Notes: a model not told the origin generated them from the sequence alone. A stretch of DNA of 58,018 nucleotides from Silicimonas sp. (GCA_022340315.1 JAJDOD010000167.1:1-58018); one strand, 5' to 3'; shown: positions 18,428 through 27,706, numbered from the stretch's first letter. Numbers and translations: made by a program.

Positions 18428-19860
18428 CCCGACGGGCACCACGCATCGAAACCGAACATCACGTAATCGCGCCGGTAGGCGCGCGCGCACGCTTTTTCAA
18501 TCTCCGGCGTCACGACCTCGGACAGCGAAAACGGCTGGATCTCCCCCGTATCCGGCTCTACCGGCGGCCCCGAATAGCCAACCTCATCGGCAATCGCCGC
18601 AAGCTCGGCCGATAGCGCCTCGGACCTGACGATCCGATCGGGAATGGCGAACTCTGCAATCGCGTGAACCAGGGCGTATTGCGATGCCCAGCTACTGTCC
18701 ACCCGCACCGATGTCTGTCCGCCCAGGTTGCCGGCAAGGAATTCCAGGAAAGCGAGAAAAGCCTGCCTGTGACGGACGAGGTTGTATCCTTCATCCGGAA
18801 ATTCTTGCGGTAGCGGAACATCGTACTGAGAAATCAGGGCGTCGCGAACATCCGCATACGCTTCGGCACCAGGAACCAGGACGAACTTGCAAAACGCGTC
18901 ATGCACGCGCGGAAGCGGATGCCGCAAGACCGTGAACGATCGGTGGCCGGGATGCTGGCGCTTCCAGCGCCGCATGTCCCGCTGTGTCATGCCTGTGTCG
19001 ATGGCACCGTCGGGATCTGTTTTCTTCAGCCATTCGGGGACTGGATCATCCCAGGCACCTCGGATCGGCATGTAGATCAATGGCACCGTGCGCCCGACCC
19101 GAAAGAACCGCATACCCGGACCGCGATCCGGCTCATAGCTCACCAGCCGACCGATATCTGGGGAACCGATCCGGCTTAGCGCTTCCTCGGCAACCGAAGG
19201 ATTGGTCAGCCGCGATTCGACCGGCGTCGGGTTCTGTACCTTTGCCTTGACCTTTCTTTGGTCCGGAGGCCCATCGGACCCAAGGAACTTGCCAAGCCCA
19301 GCAAGGATCTCGAGATCGGAAAGATCGTCATACGAGATGTGGAAAGCGGTCTGCCCGCTGGTCTGAAGCGCGCGAGTGATCCGGTCTTGGAATTCGGCAA
19401 GTTCGTTCAGAAGCTCGGCGTACTCATCTGCCACGAACTCCACGCGCGCGGCCCGCGCCGAGGTCATGTCTCCAAGCCACCATTGCCCCGTCTTCCGGGC
19501 AATCTTCAGCGACACATAGCTGTCGATCGGCCGCCGCGTCAGGATTACCTTCGCAGCGCGCCGGTCGGCAAGAACATGGTCTATGGCCCGCAGATCGTGA
19601 TCAAAGAACAAACGAAACCCCGGCAGCGCGGTCGAGTGATGCTTCATCTGTTCAACGACACGAATTGGATCGGCATTTCGATCCCTGACGCTCAGGCCCC
19701 ACTTGCTGTCGATGCCCGGCTTGCCGAAGAAGTGCGGGTTGAACAGTTCGCCATGCGCAGCAATCCCCGGCATCGCGGCAAGCTGTTCCTCCAAGAGGTT
19801 CGAGCCCGTCCTCATTCCCGCGAGAACCACGAAATAGTCGAAGCGCGCGTCTTCCGTCAT
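18424..19860 (-). CDS. Two-domain sulfotransferase (Stf0-like + carbohydrate-sulfotransferase-like)
   Basis: A 478-aa protein. Residues 1-240 resemble Stf0/NodH-type sulfotransferases: the PAPS 5'-phosphosulfate loop VLAGMRTGSNLLEEQL (13-28) and the 3'-phosphate motif VILTRRPIDSYVSLKIA (105-121). Residues about 255-478 look like a second sulfotransferase of the Sulfotransfer_2 type, with VPLIYMPIRGAWDD (259-272) in the 5' loop position and FTVLRHPLPRVHDAF (309-323) in the 3' motif position. The second loop lacks the usual lysine and the GT/GS pair, so that domain may be inactive. It would sulfate the exopolysaccharide made by the cluster. It overlaps the GT14 gene by four bases. Homologs in the group are sometimes named NodH. 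Confidence 0.82.
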   Translation of the reverse strand: MTEDARFDYFVVLAGMRTGSNLLEEQLAAMPGIAAHGELFNPHFFGKPGIDSKWGLSVRDRNADPIRVVEQMKHHSTALPGFRLFFDHDLRAIDHVLADRRAAKVILTRRPIDSYVSLKIARKTGQWWLGDMTSARAARVEFVADEYAELLNELAEFQDRITRALQTSGQTAFHISYDDLSDLEILAGLGKFLGSDGPPDQRKVKAKVQNPTPVESRLTNPSVAEEALSRIGSPDIGRLVSYEPDRGPGMRFFRVGRTVPLIYMPIRGAWDDPVPEWLKKTDPDGAIDTGMTQRDMRRWKRQHPGHRSFTVLRHPLPRVHDAFCKFVLVPGAEAYADVRDALISQYDVPLPQEFPDEGYNLVRHRQAFLAFLEFLAGNLGGQTSVRVDSSWASQYALVHAIAEFAIPDRIVRSEALSAELAAIADEVGYSGPPVEPDTGEIQPFSLSEVVTPEIEKACARAYRRDYVMFGFDAWCPSG

Positions 19861-21542
19861 CGGGCGACTTTCGCGAACAAGCCAAGTTCGCGCTCCATGA
19901 TCTCCTCGTTGATCTCGCCGGCCATGTGCGGGCTCATGCCAGCGTTCCTGAGCGACTGGAGGAAACCCGGCAATCCTTCCATGGATTTGAACTCGGGCAT
20001 CCTGACCAGCAGATGTGTGTCAGCACCGGAAAGACTGTCGACGATCTCCTGCAGCGGATCCAGCGGGCGCTCCAGGAACTCGGCGAGCGACCAGATGCGG
20101 ACACGCGCCCGCGTTTGGCGTTCTCTGAGGATATCGACGAAATCCGCCTCACTTTGCTGAAGCCGCGCCGCTTCGGCCCGTATCCCGGCCACGGGTTTGC
20201 CAGACCTGAGAAGCGGCAATGCCCATGCCCCTGTCACAACCGAAATGTCGGCATTCCGGTCGGCGGCAAGAAACCCGCATATGTCCTGCGCGTCCGATGC
20301 AGAGAACAGGAATGACTGGTGCTCGCCCCGGGTGCCCCAGATCAGGTTTCGCAGAAACTGCTGCGGGTCATAGTCGCGCAACGCGGCACTATCGGACATT
20401 GCCCCGGCATAGCCGGTCTGGCCGCCGCAGAACCGCGCACGGTCCAGATCGAACAGCCGACCGTGCACCCGGCTGCCGCTGTTGGTGCGCATCCAGCCGG
20501 GAAAATCCCTGAATATCTCGTCGAACCCGTGAAAGACCGCGTAGGGCGCAGCGGTCAGGGCCGACTCGCAATCCGTTCTGGGGAAGCGGCTTGCCATAAC
20601 CATGCCTGCCCGACCTCGGGTCCGCCGCGAAATCGCCTGGATGAACATTCGGTCTATCTGCGCGGGCGAGATACGGGCGACGGGGGCGGTTACCGACTTT
20701 CGATCGAGAAACGCCCGGTAAAGCCTGTTCGCTCCCGGCCAGATCTTGCGAGCGAAGAAAGCCGAGCTTTGCCGCAGGAGCGGCAGGTGATCATCGTAGA
20801 AGACATGTGGTTTGCCCTGGAAATCGAACTTGGAAAGTGTCAGGGACCGACTTTCCACTCTTGTGCCATAAAGCCGGACCAACGACTGAAAATAACTCTC
20901 GTCGGGTATCCAGACGAGCTGGAAATACCGGTCGAGTTCCTCCCGCCGGGCATCGGTCAGGATGCCCTCCAGCGTCGCGCGGGTCAGGCACCACCATTGC
21001 GAGCCCATGTGCGGCGACAGCCCTTCCGGCAACCGGCGCTTCCGCCGAACCAGACGCTGTGTTTCGACCCACAGATCAAACAGCCGCCGCTTCTCGCGCC
21101 AGGGGAACGGAAAGCTCAGTGTGAACCGTTCCTCGCTAAGCCCGCCCTTGGTCCAGGGTACGTCTTCGATCGTAACGCTTTCGATGAAATCGGTATTACG
21201 GTGCCGCTCCAAATACGCGACCAGTTCACCGAGCGGTTTGATAGGCAGGCAGGCGCCCGAAATCAGGCAAATATGTCCCAACTCAGGGTGCGAACGCAAC
21301 AGCACCTCGGCCCCGTCGCGACTTGCCTGGACCAGCGCCCATGTGCCCCATTCACAGGCCAGCCTTGGTGCGAGAGTCACACCCTGCAGAACGGCGACTT
21401 TCTTCTCGAAGGCATCAAACTCCTTTCCAACGCGGGCATCGACATGGATCACTAGCGGACAGCCGGCTTTCGATATCACGCGGGCAACCTGCGCGGCGCG
21501 ATCCAGGGCATCGTGGGCCAGCATGACAAACCCGACGCTCAT
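19857..21542 (-). CDS. GT14 beta-1,6-N-acetylglucosaminyltransferase-like protein with DUF5928-type C-terminus
   Basis: A 561-aa protein. Residues 1-280 match the core-2/I-branching (GT14) family: MSVGFVMLAHDALDRAAQV, VIHVDARV, LISGACLPIKPLGEL, MGSQWWCLTR (about 180-189) and IPDESYFQSL with the catalytic-type glutamate. The remaining 280 residues form the extension seen with this family in Rhodobacterales (annotated DUF5928) and have no clear function. The start codon overlaps the GT2 stop by four bases and its stop overlaps the sulfotransferase start by four bases, so the three products are translationally coupled. Cytoplasmic, no signal peptide. The sugar donor is inferred from the family only. 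Confidence 0.87.
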   Translation of the reverse strand: MSVGFVMLAHDALDRAAQVARVISKAGCPLVIHVDARVGKEFDAFEKKVAVLQGVTLAPRLACEWGTWALVQASRDGAEVLLRSHPELGHICLISGACLPIKPLGELVAYLERHRNTDFIESVTIEDVPWTKGGLSEERFTLSFPFPWREKRRLFDLWVETQRLVRRKRRLPEGLSPHMGSQWWCLTRATLEGILTDARREELDRYFQLVWIPDESYFQSLVRLYGTRVESRSLTLSKFDFQGKPHVFYDDHLPLLRQSSAFFARKIWPGANRLYRAFLDRKSVTAPVARISPAQIDRMFIQAISRRTRGRAGMVMASRFPRTDCESALTAAPYAVFHGFDEIFRDFPGWMRTNSGSRVHGRLFDLDRARFCGGQTGYAGAMSDSAALRDYDPQQFLRNLIWGTRGEHQSFLFSASDAQDICGFLAADRNADISVVTGAWALPLLRSGKPVAGIRAEAARLQQSEADFVDILRERQTRARVRIWSLAEFLERPLDPLQEIVDSLSGADTHLLVRMPEFKSMEGLPGFLQSLRNAGMSPHMAGEINEEIMERELGLFAKVAR

Positions 21543-22549
21543 GCCCAGTTTCCCTTCGACATAAGGCCGAGAAGTTCAAGCTGGCGCCAGTCGATATAGC
21601 GCTCGGACCACTGGCACCAAAGCCCGTCCGGTTCGCTTCTTGCGGCGTGATAGGCGTCGTACTCGCGCCCCCCGGCAAAATGTTCGCGCCGCTCGATCTC
21701 CTCGGCAGCCTTATCAACAAGCGTGTCGAGAAACTTGGCGTGCAGCAGACAACCGCTCATCTTCTCGCCACCCGCCTCGTCGTATACAAGGTTCAAGCCG
21801 CGCGGCAGAAGCATGTGTGTCGAGCTTACATGAACATACCGCCGGTCCCACTTGACCAGCGGGATCTTGTTCAGCGACGGCGCCTTTTCCGGTTCCGTTG
21901 GAAAGTAGACCCGCGCGCGCGGCCCGCCCTGGATCCAAAGGTTTCCGTAGCGCGGGTTCTTCGAGATCATGTAATTCCCGGAATCGAACCACTGCGCCAA
22001 TTCGAACGGGTCCTGGCCGGTCTGGTACTCCACTTCCTCAAGCGGTCCACGGGGGTACATGTCGATCAGCATCGTGCCCAGCGAGCGCGCGCCGGATTGA
22101 TCCAGCCAGTCGCAAAGCGCCAGGAGCGGCCGACTGTCGCAAAACGGATAGATCAGAAACTCGTCGGGGTCGAGCGTCAGTGTCCAGTGACCGACCCCAT
22201 AGCGGAGCTTCAGCCAGTTCAGCCAATCGGTTCCGAAACGGCTGCGCCTGTAGCTGTTCGAGGTTGACCACAGCGAGACGTCGTCTTCATCTGCCAGCAT
22301 CTCGGGCCCGCCGTCCGTCGAACCGTTATCGACGAAAAAGAAGTGCCTAACACCCAGCTGTCGATAGTATTCAAGGAAGAATGGCAACCGCCGAAGCTCG
22401 TTTCGGATCGTCACGAAGGCAAGAACGTCGGACTCCGAGATGCCCTCAGTCCTGTTAACAATCCGGGTCAGCTCCCTGCGTTTCCGAATGGCCCTGATCT
22501 GGCAGCGCCTACGCTCAATCCGTAAACCATAAGCCGATAAGGCACCCAA
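21539..22549 (-). CDS. Glycosyltransferase family 2 (GT92-like) protein
   Basis: A 336-aa protein with AFVTIRNELRRLPFFLEYYRQLGVRHFFFVDNGSTDG (about 44-80) and a metal-site LTLDPDEFLIYPF near residue 125, as in bacterial 'glycosyltransferase family 2' proteins with a DUF23-like core. The start is uncertain. No in-frame ATG exists near the N-terminus; the TTG at 22549 has GGGGGAG ten bases upstream, and this start is used. An ATG in another frame lies just before it but stops after 14 codons. First of the coupled GT2-GT14-sulfotransferase trio. Confidence 0.83.
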   Translation of the reverse strand: MGALSAYGLRIERRRCQIRAIRKRRELTRIVNRTEGISESDVLAFVTIRNELRRLPFFLEYYRQLGVRHFFFVDNGSTDGGPEMLADEDDVSLWSTSNSYRRSRFGTDWLNWLKLRYGVGHWTLTLDPDEFLIYPFCDSRPLLALCDWLDQSGARSLGTMLIDMYPRGPLEEVEYQTGQDPFELAQWFDSGNYMISKNPRYGNLWIQGGPRARVYFPTEPEKAPSLNKIPLVKWDRRYVHVSSTHMLLPRGLNLVYDEAGGEKMSGCLLHAKFLDTLVDKAAEEIERREHFAGGREYDAYHAARSEPDGLWCQWSERYIDWRQLELLGLMSKGNWA

Positions 22550-22587
22550 GGCCGCTCATCTCCCCCGGCAGGCTTTCGCCTCTACAT

Positions 22588-23751
22588 TCAGATCAGGCTG
22601 AAGACGCGCTCGAAGTGCTTCTCCCAAGTGGGAAGCTGGAATGACCGCAGGGCGGTCGTGCGCCTTGTCTGCTCTGCCAAATCTTCGCTGGCCAAATCCC
22701 GAATGGCCTGAAACCACTGATACATGTCGTCCGTATCGGCGTAAATGGCCATGTCGCCAAGGTGGATCTCGGTCGGGCGCAGCGGAGCACAGACCGACGG
22801 CACCCCGAATGTCGCCGCTTCGAACGGCGGCAGGCCAAACCCTTCGGCAAGGCTCGGGAACAGAAGTGCTGTCGCTCCGGCCACGTGACGCTTCATCTCA
22901 CGGTCGTCCAACGGCCCAAGCTCGAACACGGTGCGTCCCATCATGGGCGAGTTGTCGAGAATCTCGAACACCTCCTTGTTGCCCCAGCCACGCTCGCCGA
23001 TAATACGCAACTCGGGCACCCGATGCTCGTCCATCTTGCGGTTCATCCGCTCCCAGATCTCGAGGAGCAGCTTGTGGTTCTTTCGCGGCTCGATGGTTCC
23101 GACGACCACGAAGTAGGGACGTTCCGAACGATGGTAGTCCAGCGGCGTTGGCCCAATATCGACACCCAGCGGAGACACAGTCACCGGAACGCGGTGACCG
23201 GTACCTACCATGCGCCGCTCGACGTTCTCGCGCACTACGTCCGACGGAACGACGATTTGATTCGCAAAGTTGATAACCGTCGTCAGCCGTTCGACGAACT
23301 TGGCTCTGCTGGTTTCTGTCTGGAATTCGGGGTGATCTATCGGAATAGTGTCGTGGATCATCACGACCTTGGAATGATCGGGCATCTCCATCATTGCGCG
23401 CATGGTCTGCGGGTTCAGATTGGTGTGTCCGACATTGATATAGGCCAGCCCGTTGGGCATCCGCCACATTATCTTGCGGATCGAGAGGCTTGACGACCGC
23501 GACGACGCAATGGCCCGGATGGTCGAGGCCTGGTCGGCCCCGTCGAGATCTGTCCGGTCGAGGTAATCCGGCAGGCGCTCCAGCCTGTCAGGCTCGAACA
23601 ACAAGAAGCCGCGCGGCGTGCGGATGATGCCCCAACCGCCGCGGCGAATGATTTCTTCGAGATAGGCGCGCTCCACGCGGTCAATCCCGGTCGCTGCGGC
23701 GCGACCGAGACGGGAAAACGACCTGCTTAAATCTAAAACGGGGGTAGCCAA
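22588..23751 (-). CDS. Glycosyltransferase family 4 (GT-B) protein
   Basis: A 387-aa GT-B enzyme. The C-terminal half carries the donor-site motifs FVVVGTIEPRKNHKLLLEIWE (about 220-240) and LLFPSLAEGFGLPPFEAATFGVPSV (about 293-317) with the EX7E-type glutamates, diagnostic of GT4 retaining glycosyltransferases. The N-terminal half begins VLDLSRSFSRLGRAAATGIDRVERAY, the acceptor-domain wording seen in GT4 of surface-glycan loci. The start is a TTG at 23751; the conserved sequence begins within a few codons of it. It is 38 bases upstream of the GT2 gene and 41 bases downstream of galU, all leftward. Confidence 0.88.
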   Translation of the reverse strand: MATPVLDLSRSFSRLGRAAATGIDRVERAYLEEIIRRGGWGIIRTPRGFLLFEPDRLERLPDYLDRTDLDGADQASTIRAIASSRSSSLSIRKIMWRMPNGLAYINVGHTNLNPQTMRAMMEMPDHSKVVMIHDTIPIDHPEFQTETSRAKFVERLTTVINFANQIVVPSDVVRENVERRMVGTGHRVPVTVSPLGVDIGPTPLDYHRSERPYFVVVGTIEPRKNHKLLLEIWERMNRKMDEHRVPELRIIGERGWGNKEVFEILDNSPMMGRTVFELGPLDDREMKRHVAGATALLFPSLAEGFGLPPFEAATFGVPSVCAPLRPTEIHLGDMAIYADTDDMYQWFQAIRDLASEDLAEQTRRTTALRSFQLPTWEKHFERVFSLI

Positions 23752-23792
23752 GTCCCAAGCTCGTTGTTTTTTGTTGTCTGGCCCGTTGTACC

Positions 23793-24689
23793 TTATTCGG
23801 CAGCACGCGCCACTGGAACTATTTCACTCAGGAATCTTCCAAACTCATCGCTCAAATCCGGGCGGGCCAGCGCAAAGCTGACCGTTGCCTGCAAAAAGCC
23901 CGCCTTCGAGCCGCAATCGAATCTTTCGCCCTCGAACCGATAGCCTGTCACGGGTCGACCGTGCGCAATCTCCTTCGCGATCGCATCGGTCAGCTGGATT
24001 TCGCCTCCGGCGCCGGCCTTGCCGTCGTTGAGAGTATTCATGACGTCTGGCGTCAGGATATACCGCCCGATCACCGCCAGGTTGGAAGGTGCCGATCCGA
24101 GCGGTGGTTTCTCGACCATACCCCGCACCGAGATCTTCCGGTCCAACGTGTCGGCCTCAACGTCAAGAATACCATAAGCTGGCGTTTTCTCGTCCGGAAC
24201 ACGCATCGCGGCAACCATGCAGCCTCCGGTTTCCGCATAAGCCTCGGTCATCTGCGCAAGGCATGGCTTCTCGGCGGCGATGACATCATCCGGCAGGATG
24301 ACAGCAAAAGGTTCGTCACCGATCAGGCGCCGCGCGCACCAGACCGCATGACCCAGCCCCTTGGGCTTGTGCTGGCGGATATATGCGATGGCGCCCGAGT
24401 CCATGTACGTGGTCTTCAGGGTCTCCATCAAAGCGTCTTTGTTCTTCTTTCTCAGTTCCGCCTCCAGCTCAGGCGCATTGTCAAAATAATCCTCGAGCGC
24501 GGATTTGCCACGGGATGTCACGAAGATGAATTCGGTTATTCCCGCCTCGCGGGCCTCGTCGATGGCGTACTGGATCAGCGGACGATCAACGAGCGTCATG
24601 ATCTCCTTCGGAACCGATTTTGTTGCTGGTAGAAACCTGGTCCCAAGTCCTGCGACCGGGAAGACAGCTTTCGTCACTCTACGCTTCAT
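23793..24689 (-). CDS. galU: UTP--glucose-1-phosphate uridylyltransferase
   Basis: A 298-aa nucleotidyltransferase that makes UDP-glucose from UTP and glucose-1-phosphate. The N-terminus KAVFPVAGLGTRFLPATKSVPKEI holds the G-x-G-T-R-x-x-P-x-x-K nucleotide site, followed by LVDRPLIQYAIDEA; later FAVILPDDVI and MVEKPP are characteristic. Normal length. Its ATG overlaps the stop of the upstream GT2 gene by four bases (ATGA). UDP-glucose would feed the surrounding glycosyltransferases directly. Confidence 0.96.
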   Translation of the reverse strand: MKRRVTKAVFPVAGLGTRFLPATKSVPKEIMTLVDRPLIQYAIDEAREAGITEFIFVTSRGKSALEDYFDNAPELEAELRKKNKDALMETLKTTYMDSGAIAYIRQHKPKGLGHAVWCARRLIGDEPFAVILPDDVIAAEKPCLAQMTEAYAETGGCMVAAMRVPDEKTPAYGILDVEADTLDRKISVRGMVEKPPLGSAPSNLAVIGRYILTPDVMNTLNDGKAGAGGEIQLTDAIAKEIAHGRPVTGYRFEGERFDCGSKAGFLQATVSFALARPDLSDEFGRFLSEIVPVARAAE

Positions 24690-25996
24690 TGCGTATCCTC
24701 ACTCTCAAATTCCCTGCGCTTGCCGCGCATTTGGTCCCACCACTTAACAGTGGCAGTTTCGACTATTCCGCGTGTCATTGCAACGCGCCGTATCTCCAAC
24801 CCCAAACGCCGGGCAAATCTGCACCACCTCAGCCAAGTGTCTTCACGGCTGGTCTTTCCGTACACGCCGCCGGTTTGCAGCCAGAAGCCCGAGTCATGAT
24901 AGACAACATGATGGCGAAAAGGAGTTAACGAGAAGCTGAACACGCTGGCACGGCCTCCGGTTCCGACGATTCTTTCGGCGTTTCGCAAAAGTGCACGGCG
25001 TTTCAGGCGCCAGCGCGAAGCAACGACGGAATGACCGCTCGGCCGGGCGGGAAAACGCAGAAACGGCGATGCCGGTGTATCGCCCAAGGCAGTCGCGTCG
25101 ATACCAAGACGGGCGCCACACCCCACATCCCATCCTTCGCTAAATCGGGCGGTTCGTGAATCCACATGCCGGGGCTCGCAGTTTCCAGCGACCATGTGCC
25201 GAACCAGCCGGTTGCGCTCGCGTCGAAGGATGTGGTTCCGGATGTCGGCATCGGCCCGTCCCAAATGCTTGCGAAGATAGATCGCGGAGCTGCGACCAAT
25301 ATCGAAAAGATCCAGCGGCGCGCGCAAACCGGTCCGCCGTTCCGACGCGGCAAAACCGTGGTGCACCTGTGCCAGCGGTGAAATGGCCAGGCGAGCCCCC
25401 GACTTGGCCAGGCGGAACGACAAATCCGTGTCCTCAAGGAAGAAACACATGGATTCGTCAAACCCGCCAATCGCCAGAAGGGCATCTCTGCGAATAGCCA
25501 TGTTCGTGCCAACGAGCTTGAGTGCGCGGCCTAGCTTCAGCATCGGCACGCAAGGCTCCCAGCCCGGAAAAAGCTCCTCGTGGGTTTCGGCCTCGGCATC
25601 GACAGACTGAGTCATGGACTGGAAGCTGATTCCGTTCCGCCCCCTGACAAATCCGGCGACAGCCGTGGCGCCGGTTTCGGAAAAGGCGCGTTCCAGATGC
25701 GCAAGCCAGAGCGGCTCGGGAACGGAATCGTCGTCGATGAACGCGCAGACATCGCCGGCGGCGGCGGCAATACCAAGATTTCGCGCCAGCGAAAGATTGG
25801 GCTCCCGACAAGTCGCAGTCTTTATTTCGTGAGCTTCAACGGCGGCGATACTGGTTTCATCCGCAACGACGACAATCTCGAAGTTGGGGAAATCCAGTTG
25901 CCTGATCGCTGTCAGGCATCGCTTCAGCCACGAGATGCGATGCTGGCTGGCGACAATGACGCTGAAGCTCAACGTTCCTGCCGCCGTTCGGGTCAT
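24686..25996 (-). CDS. Glycosyltransferase family 2 protein
   Basis: A 436-aa protein. The N-terminal 230 residues are a GT-A GT2 domain: FSVIVASQHRISWLKRCLTAI, the loop NLSLARNLGIAAAAGDVCAFIDDDSVPEP with the DDD metal site (about 93-95), and GFDESMCFFLEDTDLSFRLAKSG, the ED catalytic motif. The C-terminal 200 residues have no clear assignment and no evident membrane segment. It overlaps galU by four bases downstream and cysQ by four bases upstream, so it is co-translated with both. Confidence 0.87.
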   Translation of the reverse strand: MTRTAAGTLSFSVIVASQHRISWLKRCLTAIRQLDFPNFEIVVVADETSIAAVEAHEIKTATCREPNLSLARNLGIAAAAGDVCAFIDDDSVPEPLWLAHLERAFSETGATAVAGFVRGRNGISFQSMTQSVDAEAETHEELFPGWEPCVPMLKLGRALKLVGTNMAIRRDALLAIGGFDESMCFFLEDTDLSFRLAKSGARLAISPLAQVHHGFAASERRTGLRAPLDLFDIGRSSAIYLRKHLGRADADIRNHILRRERNRLVRHMVAGNCEPRHVDSRTARFSEGWDVGCGARLGIDATALGDTPASPFLRFPARPSGHSVVASRWRLKRRALLRNAERIVGTGGRASVFSFSLTPFRHHVVYHDSGFWLQTGGVYGKTSREDTWLRWCRFARRLGLEIRRVAMTRGIVETATVKWWDQMRGKRREFESEDTQ

Positions 25997-26799
25997 TCGG
26001 AAACCAGCGGCACTCCTGATGCGAGCGCCAGAAAGAACGGATTACGGAACTCGGCCTTGCCGTAGCCAAGCGGTTCATGCGTGGATTTGTCCAGCACGTG
26101 GCCTCCGGCGGCGACAAGCACCGCATGGCCTGCTGCCGTGTCCCATTCCATCGTCGGGCCAAGCCGCGGATAGAAATCCGCCTCACCCGTCGCCACGAGG
26201 CAGAACTTCAACGAAGAGCCCGCGCTGACCATGTCAGCCACATCATATCGGGCGATGTAGTCATCCGTCGCCTGGTCGCGGTGTGATTTGGATGCGACCA
26301 CACGGAGAGCTCCGGCATCCGGCTGCGACACCCGGATTGCCTTGGTCTCGCCCACCCGGTCAGCGTCGAACGGACCGAGCTCCTCGACCGCGCCGCCTTC
26401 GGCCGGCGTGATGAACATACGCTGCTTCGCCGGGGCATATACGACGCCCAGCACCGGCACGCTATCTTCGACCAACGCGATGTTCACCGTGAAATCGCCA
26501 CGACGCTTTATGAACTCCTTGGTTCCGTCCAGCGGGTCGACTATGAGAAATGTCCTGACATCCAGGTTGTGTGTCGATGCCTGCTCTTCGGTCACCAGCG
26601 GGATGCCAGGAAACGCCTCGCGCAGACCCTTCGAGATCAGAGCATCCGCGGCCTCGTCCGCTTCGGTCACGGGAGAGGCGTCGTCCTTCTCACGCACGCC
26701 CCGATCCTCGCGCTCATAGACCTCCATGATCACTGCGCCGGCCTCCAGGGACAGGCGGCGCATTGCCGAAACCAATGCAGATTTGTCGACTTCGCGCAA
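25993..26799 (-). CDS. cysQ: 3'(2'),5'-bisphosphate nucleotidase CysQ
   Basis: A 268-aa inositol-monophosphatase-fold enzyme that removes the 3'-phosphate from PAP and PAPS. Metal-site motifs are LVTEEQ (68-73), IVDPLDGTKEFIKRRGDFTVNIALV (86-110, the full family signature), and MEWDTAAGHAVLVAAGG (about 217-233). The start is a TTG at 26799 with GAGGG seven bases before it; an in-frame ATG twelve codons on is an alternative. Its place at the head of an operon that also holds a sulfotransferase fits a role in clearing PAP, the by-product of PAPS-dependent sulfation; that link is inference. Confidence 0.93.
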   Translation of the reverse strand: MREVDKSALVSAMRRLSLEAGAVIMEVYEREDRGVREKDDASPVTEADEAADALISKGLREAFPGIPLVTEEQASTHNLDVRTFLIVDPLDGTKEFIKRRGDFTVNIALVEDSVPVLGVVYAPAKQRMFITPAEGGAVEELGPFDADRVGETKAIRVSQPDAGALRVVASKSHRDQATDDYIARYDVADMVSAGSSLKFCLVATGEADFYPRLGPTMEWDTAAGHAVLVAAGGHVLDKSTHEPLGYGKAEFRNPFFLALASGVPLVSE

Positions 26800-26875
26800 A
26801 ATTACCCTCGAAACGTTGTGAAAGTACCGGTAACAAGCTTATGGTCCGAGCCAAATCGACACACAAGCGATAAGC
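26800..26875. promoter_or_regulatory. Divergent promoter region, cysQ operon / KpsM-like gene
   Basis: A 76-base gap between divergent genes. Rightward, TTGTGA and TTATGG are 17 bases apart (26837-26855 region start at about 26816). Leftward, TTGTGT and CATAAG are also 17 bases apart over the same stretch. Both are moderate matches, and I cannot tell which is used. Confidence 0.3.
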
Positions 26876-27706
26876 ATGTTTCTCGCAGACGCGCACAAAC
26901 CGAGCATAGCCAGAGGCGCCTACAAGCTTCTGGACCTGACGTACCACAACACCGTCCGCTCGATCCGCAAGGGTCATCGGGACGCGGTTTTCGCGATTGT
27001 GTCCAACATTATCCAGACCCTTGTCATGGTCGGGGCATTCTATCTCTTCATGAGCTTCTTCCGGCAGTTTGGCGCAAGTTCCGCGATCCGGGGCGATTTC
27101 CTGCTGTACGTGATGTCCGGCATTTTCGTCTTTATGGTCCATATCAAGACGCTCGCGGCCGTCGCCGGTGCGGACGGGCCGACATCGGCCATCATGCAAC
27201 ATCTGCCGATGACAACCACGGTTTCGCTGCTGTCGGCGGCGTTCAGTACGCTCTACACGCAGATCATCTCGCTGTCGGCGATCCTGCTGATGTATCACCT
27301 GATCTGGAGCCCGGTGGAGTTCCACCAGCCCATCGGCACCATATGCATGATCCTTCTGGCATGGTTCTCGGGGATATCCGTTGGCGTCTGCTTCCTTGCG
27401 GTCAAGCCCTGGTTCCCAAAGGCCACCACGACTGCGCAGCAGATCTATACCCGCTTCAACATGTTCGCGAGCGGCAAGATGTTCGTCGCAAATACAATGC
27501 CGGCTACGATGATTTACCTTTTCTCGTGGAACCCACTTTTTCACATCATCGACCAGGGGCGAGGCTTTATCTTCATCAACTACAACCCGCTCAAGTCCAA
27601 CCTCGAGTACCCTATCACGGTATCGGTCGTGCTTCTCTGCATTGGACTGATCGCGGAGTCGCAGACGCGGAAACACGTCTCGGTCAGCTGGTTCGCTGGA
27701 CGATGA
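26876..27706 (+). CDS. Polysaccharide-export ABC transporter permease (KpsM/Wzm-like)
   Basis: A 276-aa inner-membrane protein with about six hydrophobic segments and an ABC-2 permease pattern: IQTLVMVGAFYLFMSFF, FLLYVMSGIFVFMVH, the conserved interface ending MFASGKMFVANTMPATMIYLFSWNPLFHIIDQGR (WNPLFHI-type motif near the C-terminus). Proteins of this type export capsule or teichoic-acid-like polymers together with an ATPase of the KpsT/Wzt kind. No such ATPase is in the window, so the partner must be encoded elsewhere. It is divergent from the cysQ operon and overlaps the next gene. Confidence 0.83.
   Translation: MFLADAHKPSIARGAYKLLDLTYHNTVRSIRKGHRDAVFAIVSNIIQTLVMVGAFYLFMSFFRQFGASSAIRGDFLLYVMSGIFVFMVHIKTLAAVAGADGPTSAIMQHLPMTTTVSLLSAAFSTLYTQIISLSAILLMYHLIWSPVEFHQPIGTICMILLAWFSGISVGVCFLAVKPWFPKATTTAQQIYTRFNMFASGKMFVANTMPATMIYLFSWNPLFHIIDQGRGFIFINYNPLKSNLEYPITVSVVLLCIGLIAESQTRKHVSVSWFAGR

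Noticed and set aside
22500-22600. Frameshift at the start of the GT2 gene
   Set aside because: The ATG upstream is in another frame and stops after 14 codons, but a TTG with a good ribosome site explains the gene without a frameshift.
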